Source: Cylindrotheca closterium (Eukaryota > Bacillariophyta > Bacillariophyceae > Bacillariales > Bacillariaceae). From it: a DNA stretch of 64,000 bases. Shown piece after piece: positions 11,045 through 22,573 of this stretch; the stretch's first letter is position 1; each line of letters begins with the position of its first letter. The position numbers and the translations under genes were made by a program. A model generated the notes under the pieces. The model did not search any database and was not told where the DNA came from. It saw nothing but the letters and a program-made list of their open reading frames with translations. The stretch spans positions 124,001 to 188,000 of the forward strand of contig CAKOGP040001947.1 of NCBI GenBank assembly GCA_933822405.4, given 5' to 3'.

Positions 11045-14000
11045 TTACAGTCTAGATTCTAAAGCTTTCGCCTTGTGGACAGCACCCCACTCCCTATAGT
11101 ATCCGATTGCTTGTTCCAAACGGTACCTTGATTCTTTTCCTGACAAAAGTTCCCGTTTAAGAAAATCTGAATATCGCTCGTTCAACAGCCCGAGATGATG
11201 AAGGTGGCCCAACTTTCCTGCTACTTCCAGGGCTTGCTCATACTTCATGCTTGCCTCTTTAAGTTTCTTATTGGATGCAAGATGCTCAGCTGTTAGAAAC
11301 ACGCTGTAGTACTGGATGGTGTTATTTTCATATTGCGCCAACGTTGCCATTCTCTTTCTGATCTTATTTGCCGCGCGCTTGTACTTGCCCTTCTTCGTTT
11401 TGATGGCGGCAGCGTACAGAGCTACTGCACGATGAAATGATTCAATCTGATTCAAATAAATGGCTGGGCCTATCTTTGCGTGGGTCTCGCCAACCTTTAG
11501 AGCTCGCTTAGCAGTGACTTCGTAGTCTTCTTCGTTCCAGAAAACGAGTTCACCTTCTGCGATAACCTTATCTGCCAAATGAACCAAGTTTCCCTTGTGC
11601 TCTTCCTTTGTATCGGTGTATATTTTGCCAATGTGCACACTTGGATTCTCACATGAAGGGTCGTTCAGGTTGAGCAGCATCTGATAGTAGTTCTTGGCGC
11701 ACAAGATATGCGCTCCCGCTGGATATTTCGAACGAGATAATCATGCATGTTAGTCACAATGAAACGAGCGAAAAGGTGCCATTCACTATATCGCCGTTGC
11801 AGACTCACCTTTGGTCTCTTCGAATTCAGCCAAGATATTAGGACAGCCTTCCAGGATCGTTTGGATCGGACGCCCAGTTGTATAGGGAAGGTATATAACA
11901 TGCTGCATAATGGACCACGATGTGAACACCAAGTCACCTTCCCTTCTGCCTTCCAAGATAGCCTTTTCAGCTACGACGCGACCCATTTCTGGCGGCTTCA
12001 CCCAGAAGAGACCCAGCTGGTGTCCAACAAAGATCGACTCTGCAGCATGCATTCCCCGAAACTTCTTCAGCATTCCAAGTGCAATATTAACAAACCGTTC
12101 CATCGCCTCGTAATCCTGCAGCACGATAACTGACATGACTCCCAAAAATGTGAAGGCAGTAGCTGAGAACTCGTTCACGCCAGACTCCATTGTAACGTCA
12201 ACTAGCTTCACAGTGGTCAAGAGGTACATCGCGGTGTCCCCAGCGGTATACGCATTATAGGCAGCTTTCGAAAGTAAGTACCCAATGTACTTTAGTTTTG
12301 TGTCGTCGGACGGCTTCATTTCCTCGTAGAAACTGTGTGGCTTTGCCTTTGCTAGCTTCACTGTACGAATGAGACTTGCAACTGCTTGTGGAAGGGCCAA
12401 TGGTCGAACCCATGTCAATCGGCAGCCATGGTTCTTCAATAAGCTGAGACAGTATTCAAGTGCTTCCTTCGACTTTAGTTCAACGTCACCCAAAGCCTTG
12501 GCTTTGCCGATCTGCAAGGGTAGCATCTCGAGTGTAGACAGGTCAGATCGAGAGAGCACCACATCTCTGTATCGCTCGGCGGCATCGACGTTGCCAAGCA
12601 GGAGTTCTGCTTCTGCTCCAATAGTATACAGGTTCAGAGATACGGACTTGTTTTGAACCCAGTCGGTCTCTTGCAAAAGACTAATGCCTTCAGAAGCATA
12701 CTCGCTGGCAGCCTGAAACGCCGAGATGTCACGTGCCTTTTCTGCTGCTCTAAGATTCACTGCAGCAAACTCTGGCCGTTTCGACGTGTTACCATTGTTG
12801 ATTAGGTCCACGATCGTAAACAAGTCTTCTTCCACTTGCTCCTTTGTCAGCCCATAATACAAGGTTTTTCCAATGTCCAACTGAAAGGTATCTCGGAGGC
12901 TTCCGGAGAGAGAAAGTGCAGCTTCCTGAAGTTTGTCATGAGTCCATCGATACTGTTGCTCGCTTTTCTCGAATATGTCGTCAGCAACGAGTAAAGGAAG
13001 CAGAGACGAAACGGGCGCTGTTTTCGTTTCCACCAATCTTCGACCATAGACGCTCCAAACGAGGTCGATGGTCGGCTCGCTGAACGACGATCCGAGACAA
13101 GCCGCACACTGAAGGAGTGCCTGTACCTGCTCTGGTAGCTTCCTTAAATGTTGTTCGAGCATGACAACTACATTCGCAGTAGACATGGTCTCTTTTCTGA
13201 TCTCCGAAAGATTCCAATACCAAGTCTTGGTTGTTTGATCGAACTTCATCATCCCTTCGAAGTGAAGCATCTTCAGAAACTCTATTGTAAAGAATGGGTT
13301 TCCGAGCGTGCGCTTGTGGCATAAAGCAGCAAGCCCAACTATATGATCAGCTCGTAGTGATGGCAATACTGCTGTCACAAGCTTTTCAATGTTACTGACG
13401 CTGAATGATTCGATCATCAGCTCGGTCATTTGGAAATGAAATTTTTCAGTTTTCTCTCGCAGAGCTACCATTTTGTTGTGGAGTAGACTGTTCTCATCCA
13501 CTTCTTCAGATCGATAGCTTCCAATGATCATGAGTGGGTTCTCATTTTCGGTATCAGAAACCAAATAGTCCAATACTTGAAGCGATGACACGTCCGCCCA
13601 CTGAAGGTCATCTAGGAACAAAATCAAGGGCGAGAAGAAAGAGCTGAAGACTCTAGCCAGAGCTCTAAATGCGAATCTTAGACGATCGACTCCACCTTCT
13701 GTCTCGTCCACTCTCTCGATTGATCCAACTGTTGATTCATCAGCAGAGTTCTCTCCTAGCATGATGTCATTGATTTCAGGAATCAGATACATCAACATTC
13801 CAGGCTTGTCCCCCAACTCATTTTGCAATTCCTGTCGCAGATCCGCTAGAGTCTCTGGTCCCGCTTCCTTGATCTTTCGACAAATGATGTCAAAGGCTGT
13901 TGCCACTCCAGAGTAAGGTTCGTTACTAGTATTCATGTCGAACTTACCCTCCACAAATAGCCCCTCAACGGGGATATCATTTTCCATGCTTCGGATTATG

Positions 14001-14476
14001 CTTGACTTTCCAGATCCAGACAGCCCGCCTACGAGTATCAGTTCCTTCTTTCCTTTCTTCATCATGCGATCGTAGCAGGATTTCAACGTCGACAGTTCCT
14101 TGTCTCTGCCAACCAACCCCGCAGCACCAAAATCGAGTGGCGGAAGATTGGATTTTGGCTTGAACTCCCTGGCTGTAGTACAATGTATTTCTGTCTTTTG
14201 TTTTCGCCGGCGTCTTGATTGAATATCTGCTTGGCTTCGACGAGACGCTTGTAACGTCCCGGACGTTAACACGGTCAAACTCGTGTGCTTAGAGAAACTA
14301 GTGTAAGATGAATACGCAACCGAGGACTGATCATTTGATGATACGTGACTTTCTTGCTTAGAATCCGCTGAAAGCAGAGCATCACTCCGTCTTGAAGAGG
14401 CATCGTCTTCTTTACGTTCCGAGAATTCCAAACTCATCTCTGAGTGTTCGAAGTTTGTGTACGAAAGTGTATGCAT
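11045..14476 (-). CDS. STAND ATPase paralogue 3
   Basis: Exons 14476-11809 and 11718-11045 join in phase to 1113 residues. The start is ATG 14476; a second in-frame ATG at 14437 aligns better with the paralogues and may be the true start. Residues 1-115 are Ser/Thr/basic-rich. Walker A is GGLSGSGKS, differing from the GGQSGVGKS of paralogues 1, 2, 5 and 6; Walker B LILFLDDLQWAD and IGSYRSEEVDEN are intact. The TPR-like region ends in the common C-terminus ALESRL. One intron (11719-11808, 90 bp) follows EETK; its interior shares GGCACCTTTTCGCTC and a branch-point-like GTGACTAACAT with that of paralogue 2, showing descent from one intron. Divergence is spread over the whole length, so this copy escaped the recent conversion seen in 2, 5 and 6. 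Confidence 0.85.
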
Positions 14477-15498
14477 GGTGTGTGGTGAAAATGTGGGAAT
14501 ATTACTCTTGTGAGTGAAAGTTGTGGAGTGGTTGAGTCAGATAATGTGGGAATAGCCGTGGATTTCTGAGTTTGTGGTTCGCTCGCAAAAATTGTGCCTT
14601 TCTGGAAAAAAGCGAAACTCAACACGTCACTGGAAAACTAGCGAAACCAGCTGTTTTGTGTCATTACCGACCATAATTCTCTTAAATGAAGGATAAATGT
14701 CTCATATACATTAAGTAAGAAACGTCACGCGTTAAATCAAAGCGATACTCCACGATCGCATTTGCAATTAGTGTATGCAGTTTTCTAAGCTTGTTTCGCT
14801 TCCCCAATAGTTTCTGTACGCGTGAGAATCAGCTTCAAATTCCCTTTGCTGATATTTCGGTTACACATCGTCATTCACTCACATATATACGATCATGGTT
14901 CGTATCGGTACACGATTGATAATTCAATCCGCGACATCAATATCCGGGACGATAGCAGTAGCATCTGGCCAAGGAACTGAAAAGCAAAACCGAAGATGGG
15001 AAGACGAATGAATGAATCGAATGAGCAAATGAGAGAGCTACAACAGAATGGAAATACTTTCTGTAACATTTTCATTGGTACCAGCCATTAAGGGATGCGA
15101 CTTGAACCACTGCACTGCCATGAGCCGGATGATGCAAGGATGAGACTCAATGGAGTTGAAAGAGTTGCCCTACCGGTACAAATGTATACCGCCCTACAAA
15201 TGCTACCGTCGCATCTCCACATCCCATTTGGCTTCATTACTGAAGAGGAAGTGTCACAACTGCTTCGAGGTCGATCAATTTCCCCCTATGGCCAACAGCT
15301 TGATTAAGATTTTCTTGTCCGGAGGGATCTTTCATTGGAGAATAAATGGACCAAATCATATTGTGTTTGAAAAAGAAAAGAAAAAGGCAGTCGGATGCTT
15401 CAGCGAATCGGAGGACACGGTTTGCAAACGGTGAATCGAGAATCATGGTGGCGGTAGCAATGGCTGGTCTCAGCAAGTAGCAATGCCAAGAAACGTAG
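14477..15498. other. Intergenic region, no gene seen
   Basis: About 1 kb between the start of paralogue 3 and the end of the NACHT gene. The small frames on both strands have no recognisable motif and overlap each other. No repeat family was recognised. The paralogue 3 promoter should lie at the left end. Confidence 0.5.
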
Positions 15499-18411
15499 TC
15501 AGCGCTCTTGGAGTCTTCCTTTCAGGGACTCTGCTAGTGGCTTGTGGTAGTTATACCCAGAATGCAAGACTCCCATAATTTTGCTGCGGCCAAATTCACA
15601 GGTTCTATGGTAGAATGGGTCGCTGATGACCGTTAGGGCTTCTGCAGCAGGCACTGTGGCATCTCCGCTTGTTAAGAATCTGTAATAAAAGGCTTCAGAG
15701 AACGATAGATGCTTGAACTGGTATAGGCCCCCTTTGGCATATGTCGTAGATTCGGACAAAGTCTTGATAAGTGGCACACCTCCTTTTTTATCTTGAAGCT
15801 CCAACCATTTTTGAAACAAGGTCTCGCTGTTATCTTCTCCAGCAAAGGCTTCCTTCACTTCGTTCATGTCAAAGACACGTCGTTGGGCTCTCATGTTTGC
15901 AACGGAAACTTTCGTTAGCATGGTTGTCACTATTTGTGCATCGACCTTGTCATGCTTCACCGCGCGATGAACAACACACTCCATCGAATTTTCGTAGAGC
16001 TCAATAGTGCTCCATTGAAGGGCTGCCAAAGGATCTTCCACGCCTCCTCGAAACAGAATGACAACAATGAGGGATAGAAGAACTGGTACCTTTGCCATTG
16101 CCTCGAAACGGGTTAGGCTATCTTCTATTCTTGGTGACTCCAGTGCATTCCCCAATACCGCATGATATCGCTCCTTCAGGACTGACCGAAAGTACTCGTA
16201 GGCTGCATGCCCGTCAGCGGACTCCTCATGCTTCATGATCGCATCGAGATGTAGCTGCACCTCCACCAGAAAACTAGTATTTCCGTCCACTAGCTGAAGA
16301 GTTGCAATCTTGAATCGAAAATGAGTCGGTGTCAGCTGGCCATGATGGAACATGTTCTTCAGACGGACAACTGTGGTTGAATCCTGCTCCATTGCCACCA
16401 CATTCTCGTCCTTTTGTAAGATTCTCATTATTTTCTTGATCGCTTCCGCGCTGCGACATATCAGTCGAGCTCGCAAGACATCCATGACACATGCTTCTGG
16501 TAAAGAGTCGTCATCGAATCGGTTTGCATAATCATTTTGTGCCTTTTCATAAACTCGTATCGGATCTTTGATGGATCCCCTATGAATCTGCAGTTCTTCC
16601 TCTCCAATGATTGCTTGAATAGTCGCAAGCCACTTCTCATACAAGGGTGAGAAATGTCCCGCCGAGACATACAGAGCATCTACCCTGCTGGCAATATGAT
16701 TCCAGAACTTTTTTAAAGGCATTTTGTTTCGCTGTGTATTGGAGTACAAAAGGCACAGCCTGATACAGACCGTGCGCAGGTCTGAATATCCATTCATAAT
16801 GTCAAGGCCGTCTTTGGGCAATATCTTGTCCACCATGTTTTCAGCAGCGACTACCTTCAGTACCTGACTTGTCTCAAAGTGTGCTCTCAGTTTATCTTCT
16901 AACTTGCAAAGGATATCATGAGCCTCCATAGCTTCTTGGAGCAACTGAAGATAAGAAGAATCCAGCGATGAAGCAACGCAAAGGTCCGATCCGTCAAGCG
17001 CCTTTTGTCGCTTGGAGGGATCCCATGATCCATCCTCCAATTTGAAATTGTCCGATGGACACAATGATTCCACATACATCCGTTCATTCCTGTCAAACGC
17101 AGTATTGAAAACGTTGTCGTGTCCTCTTCGAACATTGGAAAGCTTGAAAAGACTTGACAAAAACTCGTCCTCTTTCAAAAAGTGCTGAATAACACTTATC
17201 TGTTGTTCTGGAGAAAGAGGAAGCAGCTTGATAATGCTGAAATCTTGACAATACAGTGGCAGCCGAACTCCTTCTGGTCGAGAGGTAACGACGATTCTGT
17301 TTCCAGTTGGCTTTAGAAAATCATGAATGAATTCTTCGATGGTTTGGCGCTTTCCAGCAGCTTCATCTACTCCATCAATCAATAGAATTAATCCCTGTGC
17401 CTCAAGCTTGGCTGTTAGGAAGCTGACATATTGCGGGTAGTCCATTTCCAGAAACCCGTGAAGCAGCTCCATCCCTCTCATGTTGTGATTTTGTCGTAAG
17501 ATTCGAGCCAACTTTTGCACTGGAATCAATATCGGCACAACTGAAATGCCTCCCTGTGATTGTATTTCCTTGACAAGCCTACAGCATAGCTGTTGCAAAA
17601 ACCACGTCTTGCCCGTCCCAGGTCCAGCCACCATGAGTACGGGATCTGAAGTCTTCATGACACCCCTGCATACATCGTCAACGTTATCGACCGATCTCCA
17701 TGTCGCTGAGGATATTCCGACAGGGACATTCAGCACTCGTTCAATCGTCCTTTTGTCCGTTTCATATTTCTGTTCCGTTCCATCGGGAAGCATGATCGCT
17801 AAGTAAAGAAATCGGTAGTGCTCCACTGGTCTAGCTGTAAGCTTTGCGACAGGAATTCCTCGAGCGACGTCTCGAATAACGTCTCCAGCTTTTAGTTCCC
17901 ACACACCAGGTAGTTCTCTCCAACTGACAGCTGTATCCTGCAAACGGATGCATTCCTCAAAGCTCAACTGCTTCTTACTTTTCCATATTTCCAAGCCACC
18001 AATATCTTGGATAAACGTTCTATTTCCAGATCGAAGGAGCACTTCTGGTTCTACTTTTGATGATGCTTCACTTCGCCGTGATACATCTTGGACTAGAGCA
18101 ATCTGAATCTGAATCACTGCTGTTGCATCCCTGGTTTGAATCAAATCCCCAACTTGAAGATCACCTGTTTCACAGCGTTCCCATATTATTCCCTCTCCCA
18201 TCAATGCAATGCACTCTTCCAGGTCTTTCAGACTAAAGGATTTCCAGCTTACAGCCGATGTGCTGACACGGATCAGTTGGGTTTCAACGTCGAGTTCTTC
18301 GTCCAAGATATCATCCTTGATGGTCTTCACTCTTGCGGCCAAATCGCTTAGGTATTGCCTCGATGGTTCTTCCTCTTGGCGTGATGACGAGTCTCCGCTA
18401 CCGGATTGCAT
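15499..18411 (-). CDS. NACHT STAND protein with inserted RelA/SpoT-like domain
   Basis: A single 970-residue frame with ATG at 18411. Residues 45-215 are beta-rich with two related segments (SLKDLEECIAL...GDLQVGDLI and SFEECIRL...WELKAGDVI). A NACHT NTPase follows: Walker A GPGTGKT 263-269, Walker B LILLIDGVDEA 341-351, sensor-1-like VVTSRPEGV 374-382, then LPLSPEQQ. Residues ~600-745 resemble a RelA/SpoT (pppGpp synthetase-type) fold: IKDPIRVYEKAQNDY, VMDVLRARLIC, VVRLKNMF, FLVEVQLHLDAI. After this the NACHT-associated helices resume (VPVLLSLIVVILF, ELYENSMECVV), as does the NLR-like YQFKHLSFSEAFYYRF (897-912). The alarmone-type domain thus sits inside the STAND module. No LRR or WD repeats are attached. 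A regulated nucleotidyl- or pyrophosphotransferase switch is inference; catalytic competence cannot be judged by eye. Confidence 0.75.
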   Translation of the reverse strand: MQSGSGDSSSRQEEEPSRQYLSDLAARVKTIKDDILDEELDVETQLIRVSTSAVSWKSFSLKDLEECIALMGEGIIWERCETGDLQVGDLIQTRDATAVIQIQIALVQDVSRRSEASSKVEPEVLLRSGNRTFIQDIGGLEIWKSKKQLSFEECIRLQDTAVSWRELPGVWELKAGDVIRDVARGIPVAKLTARPVEHYRFLYLAIMLPDGTEQKYETDKRTIERVLNVPVGISSATWRSVDNVDDVCRGVMKTSDPVLMVAGPGTGKTWFLQQLCCRLVKEIQSQGGISVVPILIPVQKLARILRQNHNMRGMELLHGFLEMDYPQYVSFLTAKLEAQGLILLIDGVDEAAGKRQTIEEFIHDFLKPTGNRIVVTSRPEGVRLPLYCQDFSIIKLLPLSPEQQISVIQHFLKEDEFLSSLFKLSNVRRGHDNVFNTAFDRNERMYVESLCPSDNFKLEDGSWDPSKRQKALDGSDLCVASSLDSSYLQLLQEAMEAHDILCKLEDKLRAHFETSQVLKVVAAENMVDKILPKDGLDIMNGYSDLRTVCIRLCLLYSNTQRNKMPLKKFWNHIASRVDALYVSAGHFSPLYEKWLATIQAIIGEEELQIHRGSIKDPIRVYEKAQNDYANRFDDDSLPEACVMDVLRARLICRSAEAIKKIMRILQKDENVVAMEQDSTTVVRLKNMFHHGQLTPTHFRFKIATLQLVDGNTSFLVEVQLHLDAIMKHEESADGHAAYEYFRSVLKERYHAVLGNALESPRIEDSLTRFEAMAKVPVLLSLIVVILFRGGVEDPLAALQWSTIELYENSMECVVHRAVKHDKVDAQIVTTMLTKVSVANMRAQRRVFDMNEVKEAFAGEDNSETLFQKWLELQDKKGGVPLIKTLSESTTYAKGGLYQFKHLSFSEAFYYRFLTSGDATVPAAEALTVISDPFYHRTCEFGRSKIMGVLHSGYNYHKPLAESLKGRLQER

Positions 18412-18732
18412 TGGCGGTCAGCTATTCAAGGCAGAGGTACTGTAGGATTCATCAATGATAATACAGCAGTAATAATGTCATGCATGCGTACCATATTTTG
18501 CGCCGACAGTATTATTATATTCGATCTTTCGGATCCGTTTGAAAATAAATTCTGAGAATTATAAAATATTTATATACAGTGCAGTCGCAGTACGTACAGT
18601 ACAGTCGTTGCTCGACGACTACTTCGAGCAACGACTGGCTGGCGCGATTTCAGCGATCCGTTAGATAATATTATGCTACAAATTCATGACAAAATCGAGA
18701 GAACTTTTCTTTGTTGACACCGATGCAACAAA
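18412..18732. promoter_or_regulatory. Divergent intergenic region
   Basis: 321 bp between the divergent starts of the NACHT gene and the LRR gene; it must hold both promoters. A palindrome-like pair (CGTTGCTCGACG and CGAGCAACGA) lies at 18606-18637. No defined promoter motif is recognised. Confidence 0.5.
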
Positions 18733-20412
18733 ATGAAAGCAAAGAAAGCTGCTCCAATTCGCTGCCATCCCATGTCGACCAGCGATCAAGGCACAACGGA
18801 TAGTAGCTCCTTATGTAGCAAAGCTGCTCGAAATCGTCATCGTCTCATGTCCACCAACAACGATCATCATAGCACAACCAACACCACGACGACGGATAGC
18901 ACTTCCTTCTATAGCTATGACGGTAAAACAGACATCAATTCGCGACAGATGCTGTGCCAAGCTCAACATCTACAAGTTTCTAACAAGGTCACCAATATAC
19001 CCGATCACTTTTGCCAATCTGACGTTCCATTAGCATTGGATCTGAGTAATGCTTATAACTTGCGAATGATTGGTCGATCTGCCTTTCAATGTCCTTCTTT
19101 GCAAACAATTATATGGCCGACTACCAACCAAACAGATGATCAAGATGTCGGTGATACATCACCCCATCTACAAGAGCTTGGAGCAGGAGCATTTGAGGCT
19201 TGTTGTAATTTACAGCATTTGGACTGGTCACAGTTGCTCCAATTGATATCGATTAGCGAGTCATGTTTTCTCGCTTGCAAAGGTCTGCAAACGATAAAAA
19301 TGGCTCCGAATCTGAACCGCATCGGATCTCAAGCCTTTGGATATTGTAAAGCATTGCGTGAGATTCAATGGAATGGAATCCCAATAATAGAACTGGAGGC
19401 GGACTTATTTACGGCGTGCTCTCAGTTGACATATTTGGATTTGACGGATCTGAAACAGCTTCGGATCATTGGACCTCGTGTCTTCAAGAACTGCAAGGGA
19501 TTGGAGTGCGTGGAATTCCCAGCATCCCTGGAGACTATAGGAATGGGGGCATTCTATGGCTGTGAGTCCTTGAAGCAGGTCAAGTTTGCAAGTGACTGCA
19601 CTGCCCCCACCAATGAACTTCTAATTGATCAAGCCGCCTTCGCCAAATGCACCAGTTTGTCGTTCTTTGACATGCCAAACTGTGTTACACGACTGGCCCC
19701 ACTGACATTCTGGGGATGTACGAATCTTGAGACTTTAATCTTGTCACCAACTCTTGAAAGCATTGGCGGGAGCGCGTTGGGGAACTGTGTCTCGTTGAAA
19801 GAAGTCACCCTACCATCCACCATGAATCAGGAATCCATTGGACCAAACGCCTTCTTCAATTGCCCTATTGAGCTCGGATCTGATATATGGTACTGGCACT
19901 ATCCGCGGCATGAAAACGACTTCCACCATAACATTTTCAATGACGGTCGATGCTTGCCAAGCATTGTTACCAAGGTCAAGATCATAATTTCCGGTAATGC
20001 TCAATGGTATGCTTCGTATGCACCAATCGACCACCCGAACGGCAAAGAAGCACTAGAATGGGTCGATATCCAAGGTAACGATGATTTATTATCTGCTATT
20101 CAGCTCAGTCTTCAATTCCCGAAGGCTACCGCTGCCACAATTTCCAAGGACCGCCTGATACGCATGTACAACAACGCACCGATCTGTCAATCACTCTTTC
20201 GCACCGCCATTGATGATCGCCAGGAGCACTTCGTCCCTAAACTATTTCGTACCTTAATGTTCCAGGACGATGGCGACCAGCAGGAAACTCGTGATATCAT
20301 GGAAAAGTTTAAAGAAATCCAACTGGTTCATGCCAATACTATTCACCAACTCGTCTCTAGGCGGGTCGGCATTGACTTTCCATTTGAACCTTTTGCCTTT
20401 CTCTGTTCATGA
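18733..20412 (+). CDS. BspA-type leucine-rich repeat protein (LRR_5)
   Basis: A 559-residue protein in one exon, with ATG 18733. Residues 1-70 are Ser/Thr/Asn-rich and contain an imperfect internal duplication (CHPMSTSDQGTTDSSS and HRLMSTNNDHHSTTNT). From ~85 to ~385 there are BspA-like LRRs on the pattern L..IG..AF..C..L..I..P, for example IGRSAFQCPSLQTI, IGMGAFYGCESLKQV and IGPNAFFNC. The last ~150 residues are helical and end in HQLVSRRVGIDFPFEPFAF, a tail common to diatom LRR_5 proteins. No signal peptide or membrane segment is visible, so a cytoplasmic protein-binding role is likely. It starts divergently 321 bp from the NACHT gene. The family is very large in diatoms, so a link to the neighbouring STAND genes is not required. 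Confidence 0.85.
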   Translation: MKAKKAAPIRCHPMSTSDQGTTDSSSLCSKAARNRHRLMSTNNDHHSTTNTTTTDSTSFYSYDGKTDINSRQMLCQAQHLQVSNKVTNIPDHFCQSDVPLALDLSNAYNLRMIGRSAFQCPSLQTIIWPTTNQTDDQDVGDTSPHLQELGAGAFEACCNLQHLDWSQLLQLISISESCFLACKGLQTIKMAPNLNRIGSQAFGYCKALREIQWNGIPIIELEADLFTACSQLTYLDLTDLKQLRIIGPRVFKNCKGLECVEFPASLETIGMGAFYGCESLKQVKFASDCTAPTNELLIDQAAFAKCTSLSFFDMPNCVTRLAPLTFWGCTNLETLILSPTLESIGGSALGNCVSLKEVTLPSTMNQESIGPNAFFNCPIELGSDIWYWHYPRHENDFHHNIFNDGRCLPSIVTKVKIIISGNAQWYASYAPIDHPNGKEALEWVDIQGNDDLLSAIQLSLQFPKATAATISKDRLIRMYNNAPICQSLFRTAIDDRQEHFVPKLFRTLMFQDDGDQQETRDIMEKFKEIQLVHANTIHQLVSRRVGIDFPFEPFAFLCS

Positions 20413-20501
20413 GATGAATTGGGAAGGTGAAAGCTCAAGTAGAATATAGATGTGTGTTATTTAATTAATTCATAGACTGTACATTATGCTCTTGGTTCAT
20501 T

Positions 20502-22022
20502 CTATTTTATTAACTCTGCCCGCTTTGCAGCGGCTTCAGCAAACTCTTCTTTGGTTATTTGGTCCATGAGTTTCGGGTTGAGCCATGGAGACTGCCAATC
20601 CGTCTTTTGCGGCAACTTGAGCTTGGAGGCAATCTTCTTGCCTCCCTTGGGCAGCAATTTCGATATAACTTGTCCAGCCGCGTGCCGCCCCGAAAGTGCC
20701 GCATTGTGGACCCATCCAATTTCACCGGGATTGCTAATGTATGGAAAGGCTTCTCCCGCTAATATAAGTTTGCCATTGATCAATTGGGTTCCACCACAAA
20801 TCTTGGGTTTGTCATCGTCAGCATCGCCAGATTCGTCACCATTGTCGTCGTCGTCATCATCGCCTTCACTACTTTCGACTGGAGGCGCAGCACAGTCAAA
20901 GGGTTGAATGGAACCACCCCGAATGGACTTGATCTTGTTCCAGTAAACGATTTGCATCTTGATCAAATTGGCCGAGACGACGTCCTCTTGCAAAAAGTAA
21001 TTGACCATTTGGCGGTCCAGAATTTTCAGGAGGTGATTGGTAAAGTTCTTTTCGGTCCAATCCTTTTTCCAACCTGGTTTCTTAACGTCCAAGACGAACT
21101 GCGCCGAGGAAGCATTCGTCATATCGTAGTATTGGGTAGCATGGGACCCCAAAATGTCGCCGACAATCACATAGTTCCTCGAGTGAGGCTGGAGTAAGTC
21201 CGCTCCATAAAACTTGGTCAGACCGGGTGGATCCTTGGGTTGGTACCAACCCATGTCGACGTATTTCGGGTAAAAGGGCCATTTGAACTCCATAATGACT
21301 TTAATGCCGTCCATGACAGTAGCTGGGTGATCTTGGACCAGTGCTTTTGGAAGCGGCGGATTGAATTTCATGTCCCCTGACTTTAGGACATTGAGTGGGG
21401 AGGTAACAATAATGTGCTTGGCGTGAAAGGTATGCTTTCCACAGATCGCGGCGACAGGAGCATCATCATCCTCCTGCTGTTTCTCGTCTTTTTTGGATTT
21501 CTTTAGTTTCGGATAGCTTACCGATTCTACAAAGCAACTGTGAACAATTTCTCCCCGTTCTGGTTGCATGTGATCCATGACAAAGTCATTCCAGGTGTAA
21601 TTTTCAAAGACCCACTGTCCATAGCAGGGCAATTTTTTGGAAGAGAATCGCACAGTCGTAGCATTGACATCCTTTCTCGCAATAATGTTGGGCCAGGCTG
21701 GTTCGTAGACCAATGTGCTTCCCACATCGAAACCAATGCCGCCAAATTGATGCGTCGTTTGCAGACGGCCTCCAATTTTCCTTGAGGCTTCGAGTATTTT
21801 GAATTTGACATCTTGCTCTCTCAAGGTAGCAGCCGCAGTCAATCCAGCAATGCCAGCACCAATGATCAAGACGTCTGTCTCTATTAGACTGGGCAAGGAT
21901 GACAGTGGTGTTGGTTCATACCCTTCACGTTTGCCGCCAGAACTGAGAAACACAAAGACCAAGTAGAGACCAACAAGAGCAGACAAGCCGACTTTTATTC
22001 GAATCTTTCCTATTCGGATCAT
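20502..22022 (-). CDS. Membrane-anchored flavin amine oxidase
   Basis: 506 residues from ATG 22022; the frame extends upstream to a TTG at 22109, which I do not use. An N-terminal hydrophobic anchor covers residues ~10-27 (VGLSALVGLYLVFVFL). The Rossmann FAD motif VLIIGAGIAGLTAA is at 51-64, with Glu78 at the end of the next strand and IGGRLQT (83-89) as in monoamine and polyamine oxidases. The C-terminal FAD contact is LILAGEAFPY...NPGEIGWVHNA. An Asp-rich insert (residues ~425-445) precedes it. The family oxidises amines or amino acids, producing aldehyde, ammonia and hydrogen peroxide; the substrate cannot be told from the sequence. No 8-alpha-cysteinyl FAD attachment site is evident. It is convergent with the LRR gene. 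Confidence 0.85.
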   Translation of the reverse strand: MIRIGKIRIKVGLSALVGLYLVFVFLSSGGKREGYEPTPLSSLPSLIETDVLIIGAGIAGLTAAATLREQDVKFKILEASRKIGGRLQTTHQFGGIGFDVGSTLVYEPAWPNIIARKDVNATTVRFSSKKLPCYGQWVFENYTWNDFVMDHMQPERGEIVHSCFVESVSYPKLKKSKKDEKQQEDDDAPVAAICGKHTFHAKHIIVTSPLNVLKSGDMKFNPPLPKALVQDHPATVMDGIKVIMEFKWPFYPKYVDMGWYQPKDPPGLTKFYGADLLQPHSRNYVIVGDILGSHATQYYDMTNASSAQFVLDVKKPGWKKDWTEKNFTNHLLKILDRQMVNYFLQEDVVSANLIKMQIVYWNKIKSIRGGSIQPFDCAAPPVESSEGDDDDDDNGDESGDADDDKPKICGGTQLINGKLILAGEAFPYISNPGEIGWVHNAALSGRHAAGQVISKLLPKGGKKIASKLKLPQKTDWQSPWLNPKLMDQITKEEFAEAAAKRAELIK

Positions 22023-22573
22023 TATTCTTTTATCCCAGCCTGTTGAACAGACCCGCTTTAAGGAATATTTTCGATTTCCAGTGGTGGACAACTCGAACGC
22101 AACGTTCAATTGATGGTTATGGGTGCAAGGTTTAAAAAAGGATACGAGACGAAAAATAAAAAATAAATGCGATGTGATCGATGACAGTAAACACTAAGAC
22201 AGTACGCCAATTGAGGACTAAACCAGCTCTACATGAATGGGTACATCAGCATAAAAAAAGGGGGAAATATTCCTACCGATACCAACAGTACGTGTACTTT
22301 CGGGAAGCGTATCGTGTATGGCTAAGCCAGCTGATTTTCAATTCTCTTTTAAAAATTGTCAGTCGCCGGCACTACCTGGTGCCACCACACCACTGTACTG
22401 GTAGAGGCGATGAGGTTTTTTTCGCGGTCATTTTATAGGAGTTTTATTGTCATCGGAATTCTCTTTTCTTTTTATGCTTCTTGATGGATTCATACCGGTA
22501 TACATCCATCATCTATATACTGTTTTACTTCTCCTCAACATCACGACCATCATACACACACAGAGTGAAATAA
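22023..22573. other. Intergenic region upstream of paralogue 4
   Basis: It contains the divergent promoters of the amine oxidase and STAND paralogue 4. A short frame at 22181-22438 has no recognisable content. No repeat was recognised. Confidence 0.5.

Noticed and set aside
22181..22438. 85-codon + frame before paralogue 4
   Set aside because: No ATG-context, motif or homology support; promoter region.
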